A DNA stretch of 64,000 nucleotides, taken from positions 1 to 64,000 of the forward strand of contig CAUYLG010071191.1 in the NCBI GenBank assembly GCA_963573385.1, written 5' to 3'. The notes under the pieces were generated by a model. That model made no database searches. It had not been told where the DNA came from and saw only the letters and a list, made by a program, of their open reading frames with translations. This document shows positions 27,150 through 40,092 of this stretch, piece by piece; within the stretch, counting starts at the first letter, position 1, and every line of letters begins with the position of its first letter. This DNA comes from Cacajao melanocephalus (lineage: Eukaryota > Chordata > Mammalia > Primates > Pitheciidae). The position numbers and the translations under genes were made by a program.

Positions 27150-27350
27150 TAATGTCTGGGTTAGATTTGTCTCTATTGCTTACTGATGTAAAATTTGACA
27201 AATTATTTGACCTTTCTGAGTCTCAGTTTTTTTCATCTGCAAAATGGAAATGATAATATCTTTATCTTATAGACTTATTATTAGGATTCAGTAACATAGT
27301 GTGAGTGATCAGCACCTGGCATGTACAAAGCACTCAGTAATGGCTGCTGT
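27150..27350 (+). mobile_element. MIR SINE, sense
   Basis: ACCTTTCTGAGTCTCAG, CATCTGCAAAATGGAAATGATAATATC, AGGATTCAGTAACATAG and CACCTGGCATGTACAAAGCACTCAGTAA follow MIR order. A (TCA)n run grows from its end. Confidence 0.87.
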
Positions 27351-27374
27351 ATCATCGTCGTCATCATCATCATG
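27351..27374. repeat. (ATC/TCG)n short microsatellite
   Basis: ATCATCGTCGTCATCATCATCATG at the 3' end of a MIR, where the natural tail is often ATT/ATC-rich. Confidence 0.85.
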
Positions 27375-27466
27375 ATTCACAAAGTATCCAGGTTAAGAGA
27401 TATCAGCTTATCTGGTATCAATGCATTCCGTTACTCCATGAGACCCTGGGGTAAGACTGAATAGGG

Positions 27467-28042
27467 GGTAGAAAACAGTGTGGAGATTCTGTAAAGAACT
27501 AAATGTAGAACTACCATTTGATCCAGCAATCCCACTACTGGTTATCCACCCAGAGGAAAAGAAGTCATTATACAAAAAAGATACTTGCACGTTTGTAGCA
27601 GCACAATTCGCAATTGCAAAAATATGGAACCAGCCCAAATGTCCATCAACCAACAAGTGGATAACGAAATACCACAATGGAATACTACTCAGCCATAAAA
27701 AGAAATGAAATAATGACATTCACAGCAACCTGGATGGAATTGGAGACCATTATTCTAAGTGAAGTAACTCAGGAATAGAAAACCAAACATTGTATGTTCT
27801 CACTTGTAAGTCAGAGCTAAGCTATGAAGATGCAAAAGCGTCAGAATGATACAATGGACTTTGGGGACTTGGGGAAAAGGGTGAGAGGGAGGCGAGGGAT
27901 AAAAGACTACACACAGGGTACAGTGTACACTGCTTGGGTGATGGGTGCACCAAAATCTCAGCAATCACCACTAAAGAATTTATTCATGTAACCAAACACC
28001 ACCTGTTCCCCAAAAACCTGTTGAAATAATAATAATTTTAAA
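27467..28042 (+). mobile_element. 5'-truncated primate L1 insertion with target-site duplication
   Basis: The 3' end of L1 ORF2 and the 3' UTR are well preserved: GATCCAGCAATCCCACTACTGG, AATGGAATACTACTCAGCCA, GGTGCACCAAAATCTCAGCAATCACC and CATGTAACCAAACACCACCTG. AAGACTGAAT plus a G-run at 27453-27466 recurs at 28043-28056 as the insertion duplication. An open stretch at 27478-27708 is the C-terminal end of decayed ORF2; there is no intact frame. Confidence 0.95.
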
Positions 28043-28184
28043 AAGACTGAATGGGGGAAAGAGAGGAATAAAGAAAGGCTCCATTTTTATGACTCATTTT
28101 AGTAGATTTAATGTGACTCTGAGTGGCCAGTACTTTAGATTTATCCTAAATGTCAGTAGCAAAATTCTGGGGGAAAAAAGGAGC

Positions 28185-28400
28185 TAACACTTACAGACTC
28201 GTTGCCATGTGTCAGTTCTATTGTAAGGGCCTTATGTATAAAAAATGAATCCTGTAAGCTCTCTGAAGTAGCTGCTACAAATATTCTCATTTTACACACG
28301 AGGAAACTGAGGTCCAGAGAGGGTAAGTAACTTGCCCATGGCCAACTAGGTCACAAAGGCAGTTGGTCTTCAGGGTCTTTGTTCTTCCTCCTGTGCTAAA
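28185..28400 (-). mobile_element. MIR SINE, antisense
   Basis: TTACACACGAGGAAACTGAGGTCCAGAGAGGGTAAGTAACTTGCCCATGG is the MIR core in reverse, preceded by GTGTCAGTTCTATTGTAAGGGCC. Confidence 0.9.
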
Positions 28401-28596
28401 GTCCTCAAGGACAAGAGAGACCTTCTGAATCATCGATAAAAATTTTTTTCTTCATTGTAGCCAAAAGTGGAGAAGTTTGTGCAGCAGCTTTGCTTGAATT
28501 TGAGTTCTGTACTGTCCAGATCCCAGCTTACGTATGGTGACATATGAAGTGTGGAATTGGTATGTGTGTGTATGTGTGTATAATTTTCCCAAATCT

Positions 28597-28632
28597 ATCT
28601 ATCTATCGTTCTTTCTTTCTTTCTCTTTCTCC

Positions 28633-28703
<71 letters not shown>

Positions 28704-28750
28704 TTTCTTCCTTTCCTTTCCTTTTCTTTTTCCTTTTTCTTTTCCTTTCT
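28597..28750. repeat. (CTAT)n/(TTTC)n microsatellite derived from an Alu tail
   Basis: A few CTAT units are followed by about 20 TTTC units (28634-28702) and degenerate C/T runs. The tract lies between the antisense Alu at 28751 and its upstream target-site copy, so it is the expanded poly(A) tail of that Alu. Confidence 0.95.
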
Positions 28751-29059
28751 TTTTTGGCACAGAGTTTTGCTGTTGTTGCCCAGGCTGGAGTGCAATGACG
28801 TGATCTCAGCTCACTGCAACCTCCACCTCCTGGGTTCAATCCTGCCTCAGCCTCCTGAGTAGCTGGGATTACAGGCATGTGCCACCATGCCTGACTAAAT
28901 TTGTGTTTTTACAATATTTACGATGAGACTTTCATATTTTTAGTAGAGACAGGGTTTCTCCATGTTGGTCAGCCTGGTCTCCAATGCCCCACCTCAGGTG
29001 ATCCACCAGCCTCGGCCTCCCAAAATGCTGTGATTACAGGCGTGAGCCACTGCGACCAA
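28751..29059 (-). mobile_element. Alu element, antisense, with internal 25-28 bp insertion
   Basis: TTTTTTTGGCACAGAGTTTTGCTG to GAGCCACTGCGACCAA. CCCAAATCT at 28588-28596 and 29060-29068 is the target-site duplication. Between CTGACTAAATTTGTGTTTTT and TATTTTTAGTAGAGAC an extra 25-28 bases (about 28911-28936) are present that are not in the Alu consensus. Confidence 0.95.
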
Positions 29060-29209
29060 CCCAAATCTTTTAGTTTTATGTATTTCTCTCATGTTCCAAA
29101 GCCCTGTCTGCTTAGTATTCCAATGCATTTCCAACTCCATGTGTCTAGTATGGAACTCTTCCCTTGTGGCTGTACAGTGGTAGAGGTGGCGGGGGAGGGG
29201 GGATATACT

Positions 29210-29345
29210 CTCTTTGTGCCTCCATTTTTTCATCTTTAAAATGGAGATCCTTGATATATCATGATCGCTAGATTAACTGAGATAATGGTTGTTGGCATGG
29301 CAGGTCATAAGCACTAAATAAACATAGCTGTTGTTCTTATTGCTA
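29210..29345 (+). mobile_element. MIR SINE 3' portion, sense
   Basis: TGTGCCTCCATTTTTTCATCTTTAAAATGGAG followed by GAGATAATGG and GTCATAAGCACTAAATAAACATAGCTGTTGTT follows the MIR 3' half. Confidence 0.82.
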
Positions 29346-31679
29346 CTCTGTGGGGACCAGTTCTCTAGGCCTGGGGATAGTAGTAAGGTCTTGGCCGGAC
29401 CTTCTGGCTTCATTCTCCTAAGCAGATAAAATTTCCACTAGGGCTTTGGTTTGGATGTTGCTGAAAGAGGAGGTGGGTGAGTGGGTGGGTGGGTGGGGGG
29501 TAGATATATACAAAGGAGTGAATGATAACAAAGAGCCTTTTCTGCTTCATTCTTGTGTAGAAAACATATGTTCAGTGATGCAGGCAGCAGTTGGGTTAAA
29601 GACACACTGTAGGGCTGCAGACAAAAGGCCTGTGCTCTTCCTGCATTCACAATGTTTGCAAACATATTCACTTGTCTCGCTTGTTAGGGACTGAGCTGTC
29701 AGCTGGATCCTGTTGCAAGTGTGATTTCTTTTTCCCGTTCCCTTTCAAAGGCCGTCCCTCCCTTCCCTTCTCCCCCAGTGTTTTACACTTCATATAATCC
29801 AGTGTGCCCGACAGTCCACTTTAGCCTTTGTGCTACTGATGTTTAGGGGAAGGAGGCAGTTGATCTGATGGAGATCTTGGGTAACTTTTCACTTGTTCAA
29901 GGATCGGAAGGTGCTAAGCCACTTTTAGGCCAAACATCATCAGTGGCTCAATTATTTCGTGCTTGGTGCAGTTAGCCATTCTTCACCTTCAATTAACAGT
30001 TAGGCCAGTGGACAGATGAGTGCAGTGAAATTCTTAGAAGTGGCGACTGGGAATTAGAGGCATGTGTGTGTGTGTGTTATGGTGGGGTTGGGAGAGTTCT
30101 TGCTTTTATTTAGAAAGTGAGTAGTTTTCGATAAAAAGATAAAGATAAGGCAAAGCATTGCCAAAATATGTGGAGAGAAGTCAGCTGTCATTCTAGTATT
30201 AATTATGTGAAATGTACAGGGAGGTCCATGTTTAATTCTGGATCCAGGTAGTATTGCTATGTGCCGTGGCTGCAGTTTCAGCATTTTCATTTCTTTATTG
30301 AAGGTTTTGTGGCTCTGGGTTTATTTTCATCAATGAGACTTTAGAAAGCTATATTTATGTATATTACTTTTTGTTATGTATATATATAAAACATAACAGT
30401 ATTAGGTATAATACTTTTATGTATAATCTATTAACATTGCTATTGTGGTAACAGCAAGGTAGAGATGTAAAGAATTAGCATGCTAAGTACTTCCACCACT
30501 GATTACTCTTGGGCATTTCACCCTCCCGAAATGGACAAGTGAAAATCTGCAAAATGGGAATTACATGATCATCATACTTTATAAAGCATACCGTAATAAA
30601 ACCAGTTTTATAGATGACGGTCAGCGACAACAATTGTCTTTGTAGAGATCTTGGATTGTGTCTTCATTGCCACATAATTGAGTCAATCTTAAAGCTCTTG
30701 TTTCCTTTTTTTCCCCAAGAGTCTTGCTCTTGCTTTCTGTTTCATGCTATTGTTTATTAGTTGGGTTGCTCATCCTGAAAAGCAGCAGCATATTCCGAAG
30801 GAGGAGAGGCAGCAGGGAGGCAGCGAATTTCCCATTGGCTTAGAGCTGTAAATGGGTTGTTAGCTCATTTTGGCAGTGGGGCAATTATAATCCTGCTAAT
30901 GAATAGGCTGGCAAGTGGAGTTTCCCATATATGGTGTCTTCTGGTGTAAGGATAATTTCAACACCTAAAAATCCACAGACAAAAAAAATGTCATATAAGT
31001 ATTTTCTAACAGAAAGTGCCAACAAATTCATCCTCCCAATACGTGTCAGAACTGACAAAGGAAACTACTGATGGTGTTATAACTTTTAGTACTGTCATAT
31101 GAAAATCCTTGAAAGGAAAACGTTGTGGAAACGCATACATATTCCCCTCAGACTGAAAGTAACAACCTGCAAAGGTCTTAATAGTGGGTGAAGCTAATAG
31201 ACTGCAAGTTGGGATGAATTGCATCTAAGGTGGCACCTTCCTCTTGTACCTGGAGTGGAATGTCACCCAGAGCCAACAGTAGAACAACTGGGGAATAAAT
31301 TGATATTCTTTCCCACATCGAATGGATTCATTTCACAGAGATGAGAAAGAAGTAGGGGTAATAAATACCCCCTGTACCAGTGTGTTTCTGAGGCTCTTCC
31401 TTCCAGCGGGTGGGTTTTGTGTTTTCTTGTTTGTAAAGGAGGCTAATGCTTCAGAAGCTAGAATGATTCCTGCGCTCTCCTGGTAAGACTAATTACACTG
31501 TTTCCTTATCCCGTCTATGAATCAGCTTTGTTACATAGAGTGCATGTGATAGTGACAAAGAGTAGACTCTATTGAAACAAACAAATCTATTAGGCTGCTT
31601 GGAAAACAGAGAGGGAAAAAAAGAACAATGATTTTGTAAACTCCATAAAGGCCAAAAAAGGGCTTTCAGTAAGTATGCA
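29346..31679. other. Unique intronic DNA
   Basis: Repeat-poor, with a (GTGG)n tract at about 29472-29497 and a short TG run at 30062-30078. No gene seen. Confidence 0.55.
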
Positions 31680-32420
31680 GAGACTAGAAATCAAATCCCA
31701 TTTCCTATCATAAGAAGCCTGTTGTTTCAGCCGTAGTAGTTAATGTACTGTATGTGAAAGATTTAAGACTGGTTGGAAAGCTCTGCTTCTGTTTTATTAG
31801 GCTGCTATTGAAAAGCCAACAGCATAACTTCGACTAGGTGCTTTGAGATTTCTTAATGGGCTGTCAGGGGCAAGACACCAGGGCTGTGCTATACTAGCTC
31901 TTTCCTGTACATTAAAACAACAGGGGCCAAGCGATCACATACAGAAGTATGAATTACTTGATGCTTTCTCTGTTCCATATGGCCAGCCATGTCTTTGGCA
32001 ATTAATCATGTACAAAATCAGTCGAGTGCTCTCCGAAGCATTGAAGTCAACATTTAGTTGTACCTGTGCCAGTAGGGGCAGTGGGGTTGCGGGCGTAAAA
32101 TAGCAGGATGAGGGGCTGCTGGCGCCAAGGCCCAAGCAGCTGGCTTCTATAAACAACACTTTTTTTTCCTCTTTCCCTTTCTCCCCCACTTTTTTTTTTC
32201 TTTCCTTGACAAATACATGGGGCTGTTTTTCACCGTCATCTGCAACACCAAAGTTGCCAACGGGAGCTCTGAGGTCTAGATTTCGTACGCCGCCCCGGCA
32301 TGCGAGCTTAAATGTATGGGGCAGGCCATCTTTGCCCACAGCAGCCTGAACATTCCAGTGGTCACCCACATGACTGTCCTCGAGAGTTTATGCAGTGGCA
32401 GGCAGGCTGCTGTGGCTCCA
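31680..32420. other. Repeat-free, CpG-containing block with pyrimidine tract
   Basis: No transposon signature. A 50-base pyrimidine tract (32160-32207) is followed by a GC-richer segment (32240-32340) with several CpGs (AACGGG, TTCGTACGCCGCC, CATGCGAG), unusual for intron DNA outside Alus. The minus-strand frame 31935-32369 (144 codons) has no recognised domain. A conserved regulatory element is one possible reading; I do not call a gene. Confidence 0.45.
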
Positions 32421-32654
32421 TGGCTTTTTGTCAAACAGAAGAGGCAGAGTGATTTCTCTACTCATAGAAGGAGAAAGATGGGAGGTACGGTGTAAGTGCT
32501 TGGGGGAAGAAACAAAAATAAGTAGTCATTCAGAGTCATGGCTGTGATATTTTAGGATTTTGGGTTTTGTAAATCAATATCCGTATCTTTTCCTCTGTGA
32601 TATTCCCCCAAGACTTTATACATATGATGCTGCTGTCGATAGTCCTGATACCAA

Positions 32655-32805
32655 TTCCTAACATTTATCAAGCGTTTTATGTATGCTGAGCACTGTGCTA
32701 AGCAGTTTATGTGGATTATTTCATTTACTCTTCACAAGGGCTTCACGAGTTCGGTGCTATTACTTAGACCACTTTATGGATGAGGAAACTGATCAGAGAA
32801 ACATT
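32655..32805 (-). mobile_element. MIR SINE, antisense
   Basis: TAACATTTATCAAGCGTTTTATGTATGCTGAGCACTGTGCTAAGCAGTTTATGTGGATTATTTCATTTACTCTTCAC-like text and GATGAGGAAACTGA are reverse MIR. Confidence 0.9.
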
Positions 32806-33547
32806 TCCCTGAATTCTTTCCCCACAGACTTTCTTGATTACTCTCAGCTAGTTGCCTTAGCTCAGTAGTACATGATGGAAAAACACTAAAATATGACTTA
32901 CTGGCACATTTTTGAGGAGTCGTGGTGAAGTCTGCAGAGATGTTCATTCAAATAAAGTGGGTCTTTGAGATGAACTGAACCAAGTGTGTCTTTAAGGTGG
33001 GAATAAAAGCCTGCTTTGTTGACAGCCTCTTTGAGACTTCTGCCTTTGCGCCTTCCTTTCAAGACAGTGGAGCTTATCTCCTGCTTTCCTGGGTGAGTTG
33101 ACTATGAAGGGTGGGGGAGGGGAGGGGAAGATGAAGACAGCAGCCTTAAGTAGTCCAGTAGACGTGGCACCCAGTGGTGACTAGGTGTTATCTCTTAGCC
33201 GAGGTCATCCAGGATGCGTTTTCTCAAATTCAGGAAACAGGGGAAAGAAAGTTTTAACATTGTGTAAACATTGGCACCCCCAAAACCTCCTGTTCCCGGA
33301 GAAGGAGATAAGGTAGGCAGAAGGGCTGGGAGGAATGTTTATTTGTTCTGCCGCGCTGTGGATCCAAGCGTGCTGGAAATCTTTGGTGGTGCCCAGTCCA
33401 GTTTAGAAAATGTGAAGGCATCACTCAGCATTGAGCCAAAGAGGCCTCACAAAAGAGCCGTCTTAAACTGACAATCACTAAATGAAGGAAGACCTGAGAT
33501 TGACCTTTCTTTGATGGGACTAAGGCTATCTCAGTGGGTTCTGTGCC

Positions 33548-33612
33548 TTTTTTCTTCTTCCTCTTCTTCTTCTTTTTTTTTTTTTAAAAAAAAGAAAGAA
33601 AGAAAAAAAAAA
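33548..33612. repeat. CTT/T-run joined to A/GAAA-run
   Basis: A (CTT)n-T13 half is directly followed by an A8-(GAAA)n-A10 half, so the two halves are roughly complementary and could fold back. No Alu body adjoins either half. Confidence 0.85.
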
Positions 33613-34461
33613 GTGTTCCTGGACTTTTGAAGAGGGGAGCCCTGGTTGGGGCTTTTGACAGCCTGTGGCAATGTTGATGTGAGGAAATAGCTTTCCCAGC
33701 TGATAACATCTTAAACCAAGTTTCTTCACAAGTTGAACCTTTAGCCCTCATTATCAGTCAGAGCATATCTTTGTAATTTGTGTGTGCAGAGGGGAAATAC
33801 AACCCTAACATGAGACAGCTATGTATATAAAAAGTGTTGGGGGTGACATTTTTCCCATAATAACAGTATTACTTCTGTGGTGGTGGTGAGGATGGATAGA
33901 TGGGGAGGTCAGAAAGGTACGCAGTTCTGGGAACCTGGTGTGTAAATGCCTTTTGAAATTGCAAGAACAGTAGTAGATTTTTTTTTTTTTTTAATGAACT
34001 CTGTAGAGGGATTACCAGCCATATTTGTAGAATGCCATACTGTTTCCCTGCATTTCCTTGGACAACGTTCTTTGATTTGTAAGAAGGAGAGATTAAGTCT
34101 GAGTTTGGAGTTACAGGTCTATCAGAAGCTGTTGCATCATATCAGAGAGGAACTAAAAGGATTAAAGATTTATGTAGAATTATTAGTAAAGAGTAAATGG
34201 TGTAAGTCTCCTTTTAAATCTCAGAGTGGGTCCTCTCTGAAAACCCTACTTCCAACAAATTCTGCTGTGGTACAGTGGAATTAGGACATACTGAAAGTTA
34301 CTGACTGTTAGCAATTTGCCCCACAAGAATTAGGTGAATTACTGAGTTTTAATTGAATATATTCAGAATTGGGAGATTTTTTCCAAGAAAGATAGGAATT
34401 TTAAGCCTAAAATTCAAGGCTCCTTAGAGTTTCTGGTTTTTCTTTTCTGATTTGCAATCAG

Positions 34462-34488
<27 letters not shown>
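34462..34488. repeat. (CT)n microsatellite
   Basis: About 13 uninterrupted CT units. Confidence 0.95.
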
Positions 34489-34492
<4 letters not shown>

Positions 34493-34919
34493 GCTGTGGA
34501 TTTCTTGCTTTGGTTTTATACATAAAGTTTTGAGCCAGGAGAAATGAAAGACTCTGGGAAATTCTTAAGGGACCTTAATAAGCTGTGTGTTGCCAGTCCA
34601 AACTAGTTTTCTCTACTGAAATGGATAAAGTGAGACTTCTTCCTCCTATATATACCCTCATATTAGGAGGGCATATTTTTAGACACATCCATCCTAATGA
34701 CCGTTGCCCTTTTAAGTAGTCACCTACCAAGGGCATAGATTTATTTTTCTTGATTCTGTTGCTTAAAAATAGTTTTTCCAGCCCCATTCTTAGACTCATC
34801 TTCAGGAATAGTTTGAATCAAATCAAAGCTTGTTTCACATACTGTTTTTGATCTTGAATGGTGCTCTCTGGCTTGATCGTTAGCTTGACTCCCCAGACAT
34901 ATTCCAGCATGTCATTTGG

Positions 34920-36260
34920 CTTCATTTATTCCAAAGCATCCATCAGGAGTCCACTTTCACAGCATGTTGCCATTCTAGGCACTGTGGAGATTATTAAGAA
35001 ATGGGCATGGACCCTTCTGGTCTAATTGAGCCCACACTCTGGAGAAGAAAAATTTAAATGAATGTGTAAGTGCAATGGAGTACAACATGGTGGTGCATAA
35101 AAAGAGTGATCACCTCTACTTAATTTGGTGGAAGGGTGTAGTTTGTGGGAGACTTCACAGAGGAGGTGTATTTGAGTTGTTTCTTGAAGAATGAGTAGTT
35201 ACTGGAAAGTAATACAGCAAAGATACCAATCGAAGTATAGTATAGAACAACCATATATTTTCAGGGAATTACAGTTTGATATGAAGTAGAAGATGATAGG
35301 CCATGCATTGTGAGAAGTAAGCAGGACCTGTATGAAAAAGGTTTTTTTTTTCCCCCCAGGCTAAGGAATTTGGACTTTAAAAAAATTATTATTTTTTTGT
35401 GTGTGTTCTCCAAATGCCAATAACTGAAGCATATGTAAACAAAGGTGTTCTGGTTTAGGTGAGATTTTGAAGCCAAAGCTCCTTGTCTTCTTGGTGACCC
35501 TCAGGAACTTCATGGTAGCACCACAGCTTCATGACAGAAGCCTAAAAACCAAGACTGTAGGTGATGCTGATTTAGTTAAAAGGAAGTAACATGTTTGGAC
35601 ATGTACTTTTAAAAGATCACTCTTGAAGCAGGAAAATTCATGAAAGGGGTGAGATGTACACAGACAGACCCAATTGGAGGCCACACATGGTCCAGATGAG
35701 AGGTGGGTCTGAACTAAACCTATGGCTGTGGGGAAGGGGGCAGGTTTTAGTCATACTGAAGAGGGGAATCACAGGATTTTTCGTGTTTAGGTATAGGCAG
35801 TGCAGTATAGGGAAAGGGAGGAGATTAGGGTGATAGCGAGGGTTCTAGTGGGAATTATTGCATTGACAGTAGTGCAGTCACTGTTCTAGGGAAATATAGT
35901 AGAAGGAGAGCAAAAGTAGTCAGTTCAAATGTGGACAGGTGAAGGTCAAAATCTTATGTTTGAGGCAGCATGTTTAAGGAAGATAGCCAGTTGTTGGTAT
36001 TATGGAACCAGAGCTTAGTGGAAAGGTCTGCTTAAATCTAGAAGTGTAGAGATGTCAGTAGTCTACAGGGAACCCTGAAAGCCATTGGAAGGGCAAATCA
36101 CCCAGAGAGAGAACCAGCCAAAGAGATGAGAGGGAGATGAAAGGTATGACCTTGGGATAACAACAGCTTCTCATCTTAGAATAAGGAACAGCATACAGGA
36201 GACTAAGAAGGACCAGCTTAGTGCTGAGTACTGGCCCAGGAGAGAGAGGTGTCCACTAAT
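34920..36260 (-). mobile_element. Long antisense L2 LINE remnant
   Basis: Reverse L2 consensus is seen in order: TGCCATTCTAGGCACTGTGGAGATTATTAAG, GAGACTTCACAGAGGAGGTGTATTTGAG, GGCTAAGGAATTTGGACTTT, AAAAGATCACTCTTGAAGCAGG and AGTCCAGATGAGAGG-like text, then GTGTAGAGATGTCAG. The piece at about 35375-35590 fits poorly and may be an insertion or a more decayed part. Confidence 0.8.
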
Positions 36261-36533
36261 GGAGCGAGATGAAGTAAAATCAGAACTGGTTCTAAAAATA
36301 AAACGCACCCTCAAAGGATAAAGAGATAAAGATTTCTACCACTAGGGATATGCAAAAAGATATGCCTCTGGCTTCTGGTACGTATAGATTTTATGGTTGT
36401 GATTATTCAGTGGTTGCTGGATTTCCTTTAAAGTTTTTTCACTTAAAGTAATAGACATTTTCGGGAATCCATTTGTTAAACCAGCATAGCCTAGCACAAG
36501 GTAGATTGGCAGAGTTTAAGATGAAACCAAACG

Positions 36534-36680
36534 GTAATAATCATGGCAGCATGTGTACCAGGCAACTAGTACTTAGAAGAACTGTGGGGAGGTTCTATTA
36601 TCATGACCGTTTGGAGTTACGGGAAGGACCCACAGCTAGGAGATGACAGCAGGGATTTGAACAGCCAGCACTCTAAAGAA
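36534..36680 (-). mobile_element. MIR SINE, antisense
   Basis: GTAATAATCATGGCAGCATGTGTACCAGGC, GGTTCTATTATCATGACC, CCCACAGCTAGGAGATGACAGCAGGGATTTGAACAGCC match reverse MIR. Confidence 0.82.
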
Positions 36681-37234
36681 TATGTTAATACTTAGTTCTT
36701 TCTGATCTGGCCTGCATTTCCATAGGTTTCTGTTGGAAAAAAAGTACTAATGAAATGAAATTTAACCTCTAGTGCACGTTTTCTAAATCTGTGGGGATTT
36801 TTTCCTGTATTTTGGGAGGAGGGGAGGGAGAATGTGTTTTTGGTAATAGGAGACCATTTAAAAATTGTTACTTGTTTGAAGACAGTTCTGTGTTACTACT
36901 AATGGGAAAATGGCCTATAAACATTTCCTGGGGAAGTCAACCCTTGAAAAGCCGACGCTATTATAAGGAGTAAAAATATCACGTTAATTGCCTTGTAAAA
37001 AGAACGCTTTTTTGATGCTGAGATTTCCTTTTGTGCAGTGATTTCTTTTCACCCCAAATTTTAGAGTTTGAATGTTCAAAGTTCCCCCTTCCTTTTCTAA
37101 TATTAAAATAGTTTTTTGTAACAGAATTTGTTTTTGTCATTAAGTTGTATTTCTCCATATTTTACTACTTGTTTACTAGATGCGTTTACTTGAAACTTGT
37201 TTTCTGTATTCCTTCTTGTTTAAAAAATGTGATG

Positions 37235-38165
<931 letters not shown>

Positions 38166-38267
38166 ATTATTAAAAACATGAATGCTATTTTAGATGCTCT
38201 TGGGTTGGGGTTGGCAAATTATGTTTCACAGTGCCTTGGGGCTTTAAGAAGATGCCGCATGACAAAG

Positions 38268-38287
38268 GGAGGACCTCTAGGTCCTCC
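38268..38287. repeat. 20-bp palindrome
   Basis: GGAGGACCT-CT-AGGTCCTCC: two perfect 9-base arms around a two-base centre. Confidence 0.9.
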
Positions 38288-38785
38288 ATACCAGCTTCAA
38301 AGCTTCTGTTACCATTTTGTTTGTTGTATATATTGGAGTTGCATGTAAGGATACATTTGGGGAGAAAAGAGCTTTATCTGCAAAGTGTTAAAAACCATTG
38401 CAGTAGGGAAGTGCATCCACAGCGTGAGATGTGGACCACAAGTGACACAGGGTGATGCTAGGTGGTACTTGGGGACTCTGGACATGAGGACCACAGTGTG
38501 AGACAGTGATTCTCTCTACAGCTCCATCTGTTTATGTGATTATGTTAAGGAAGTCTTCATTTTAATCTACTGCATCATTATTCTCCACCACTTGTTAATA
38601 TCTTCTTTTACAAAGAGGGAGCATGCTTTAGCCTCAGAGCCTTCAGCAAGCAACAATATCGACCTAGAATGAAATAAATATATAGCTTTGTTTATATTTA
38701 CTTTTATGATTGTCTTCTCATTTATAAGTACTATTGGTTTTACCATTTTGCATTTGAAGTCAATTTATATTTTTTTAAAAAGACA

Positions 38786-38838
38786 ATTTTCATAGTATTC
38801 TTTTTTCTTTTTTTCTATTTAGAAATTACTATGAAAAT
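38786..38838. repeat. 12-bp-arm inverted repeat around T-rich loop
   Basis: ATTTTCATAGTA at 38786-38797 and its complement TACTATGAAAAT at 38827-38838 flank a 29-base T-rich loop. Confidence 0.85.
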
Positions 38839-39134
38839 GAGTCCATTTAAATGAAAATATTAAATACTGTATTATATAGTTCTTATACAAATATGGCAAG
38901 AATTATGAGGATGTGCCAGAATAACTGAAGTTGAGGAAATTCTTGGACTACAGGATCTGGTTCTTTCAAGAAACCTTAGAGTGAGTCCCTTAGTGAAATG
39001 AAGAGCTTCTTGGTAAAGCATGTAACTATTTCTTACTTTATCCATTTTATGAGTTTACCATTTATGTAATAGTAATTTCTTAAAAGAAGATAGCCTTCAT
39101 TGTTTTGTTTTTGTAATACTTATTTTTCAAGTCC

Positions 39135-39210
39135 CTTCTTTATTCACTGATTTGACAAATACTTTGTGGGCAATGGGATACGGTGTTGAAGTAAACAGGC
39201 AACATCCCAT
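39135..39210 (-). mobile_element. L2 LINE fragment, antisense
   Basis: TTTATTCACTGATTTGACAAATACTTTGTGGGCAATGGGATACGGTGTTGAAGTAAACAGGCAACATCCC-like text is the reverse 3' end of L2. Confidence 0.6.
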
Positions 39211-39500
39211 TTCTTTGTGAAACTTTCTTTCTTACATCCTTGTTCCTTCACCTCTTAAGACTGTTCAGGGCCTATGGAAAAACAAGGGCCCCTGGATAAA
39301 ATGCAAATGATATGAAAGGCAAGGAAGAGGTAAATGACATTTAAAAAAATAAACATTTTAATAGATTCACAGAGGGAAATAATTTTATTTTGATCATGTT
39401 TTTGGAGCTAGCTAGATGTCCACTTTGCCTTTCATTTGATGCAGTTTTGCATTTTGCTAAAATAATATATACCCACAGTCATAAACAATAAACTATATGA

Positions 39501-39783
<283 letters not shown>

Positions 39784-40043
39784 ATAAACTACATGATGTT
39801 TTGAGGTTCCTTCCAACTTTAAGTACATGAGGTAGTTTGTCACAGACAAGGAGTAGTACTGTTGTTATAACACCTGCTAATGCTCAGACCTCTCTGAAAT
39901 TAGACATCTTTTAGATTAGAGATCACAGATTGGTAGCTGCCTAAATTCTATTCAGCCCATTGGTGTTTCTCGTTTGACCCACATGGCATTTAGAAAAAAA
40001 ATTAGTGAGTTTACAAGATTTACAAAATCAATTTTTACATTAA

Positions 40044-40044
40044 A

Positions 40045-40091
<47 letters not shown>
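40044..40091. repeat. (CA)n microsatellite
   Basis: About 20 uninterrupted CA units after one ACAT interruption. It is 2 kb upstream of FTO exon 8 and probably polymorphic. Confidence 0.97.

Positions 40092-40092
<1 letters not shown>

Larger units (their letters stand above)
32806..34919. other. Unique intronic DNA
   Basis: No named transposon or gene. It contains the two low-complexity tracts listed separately; the frame 33946-34284 (112 codons) has no domain I recognise. Confidence 0.5.

Noticed and set aside
27478..27708. Open frame resembling the end of a reverse transcriptase protein
   Set aside because: It is the C-terminal remnant of L1 ORF2 in a 5'-truncated insertion, not a host gene.
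28534..28878. Phe/Ser-rich and Lys/Glu-rich open frames on both strands
   Set aside because: Pure translation of the (TTTC)n/(GAAA)n microsatellite and adjacent Alu.
31935..32369. 144-codon minus-strand open frame considered as a gene
   Set aside because: Its first part translates a Lys/Glu run from the pyrimidine tract, and the remainder has no recognisable family.
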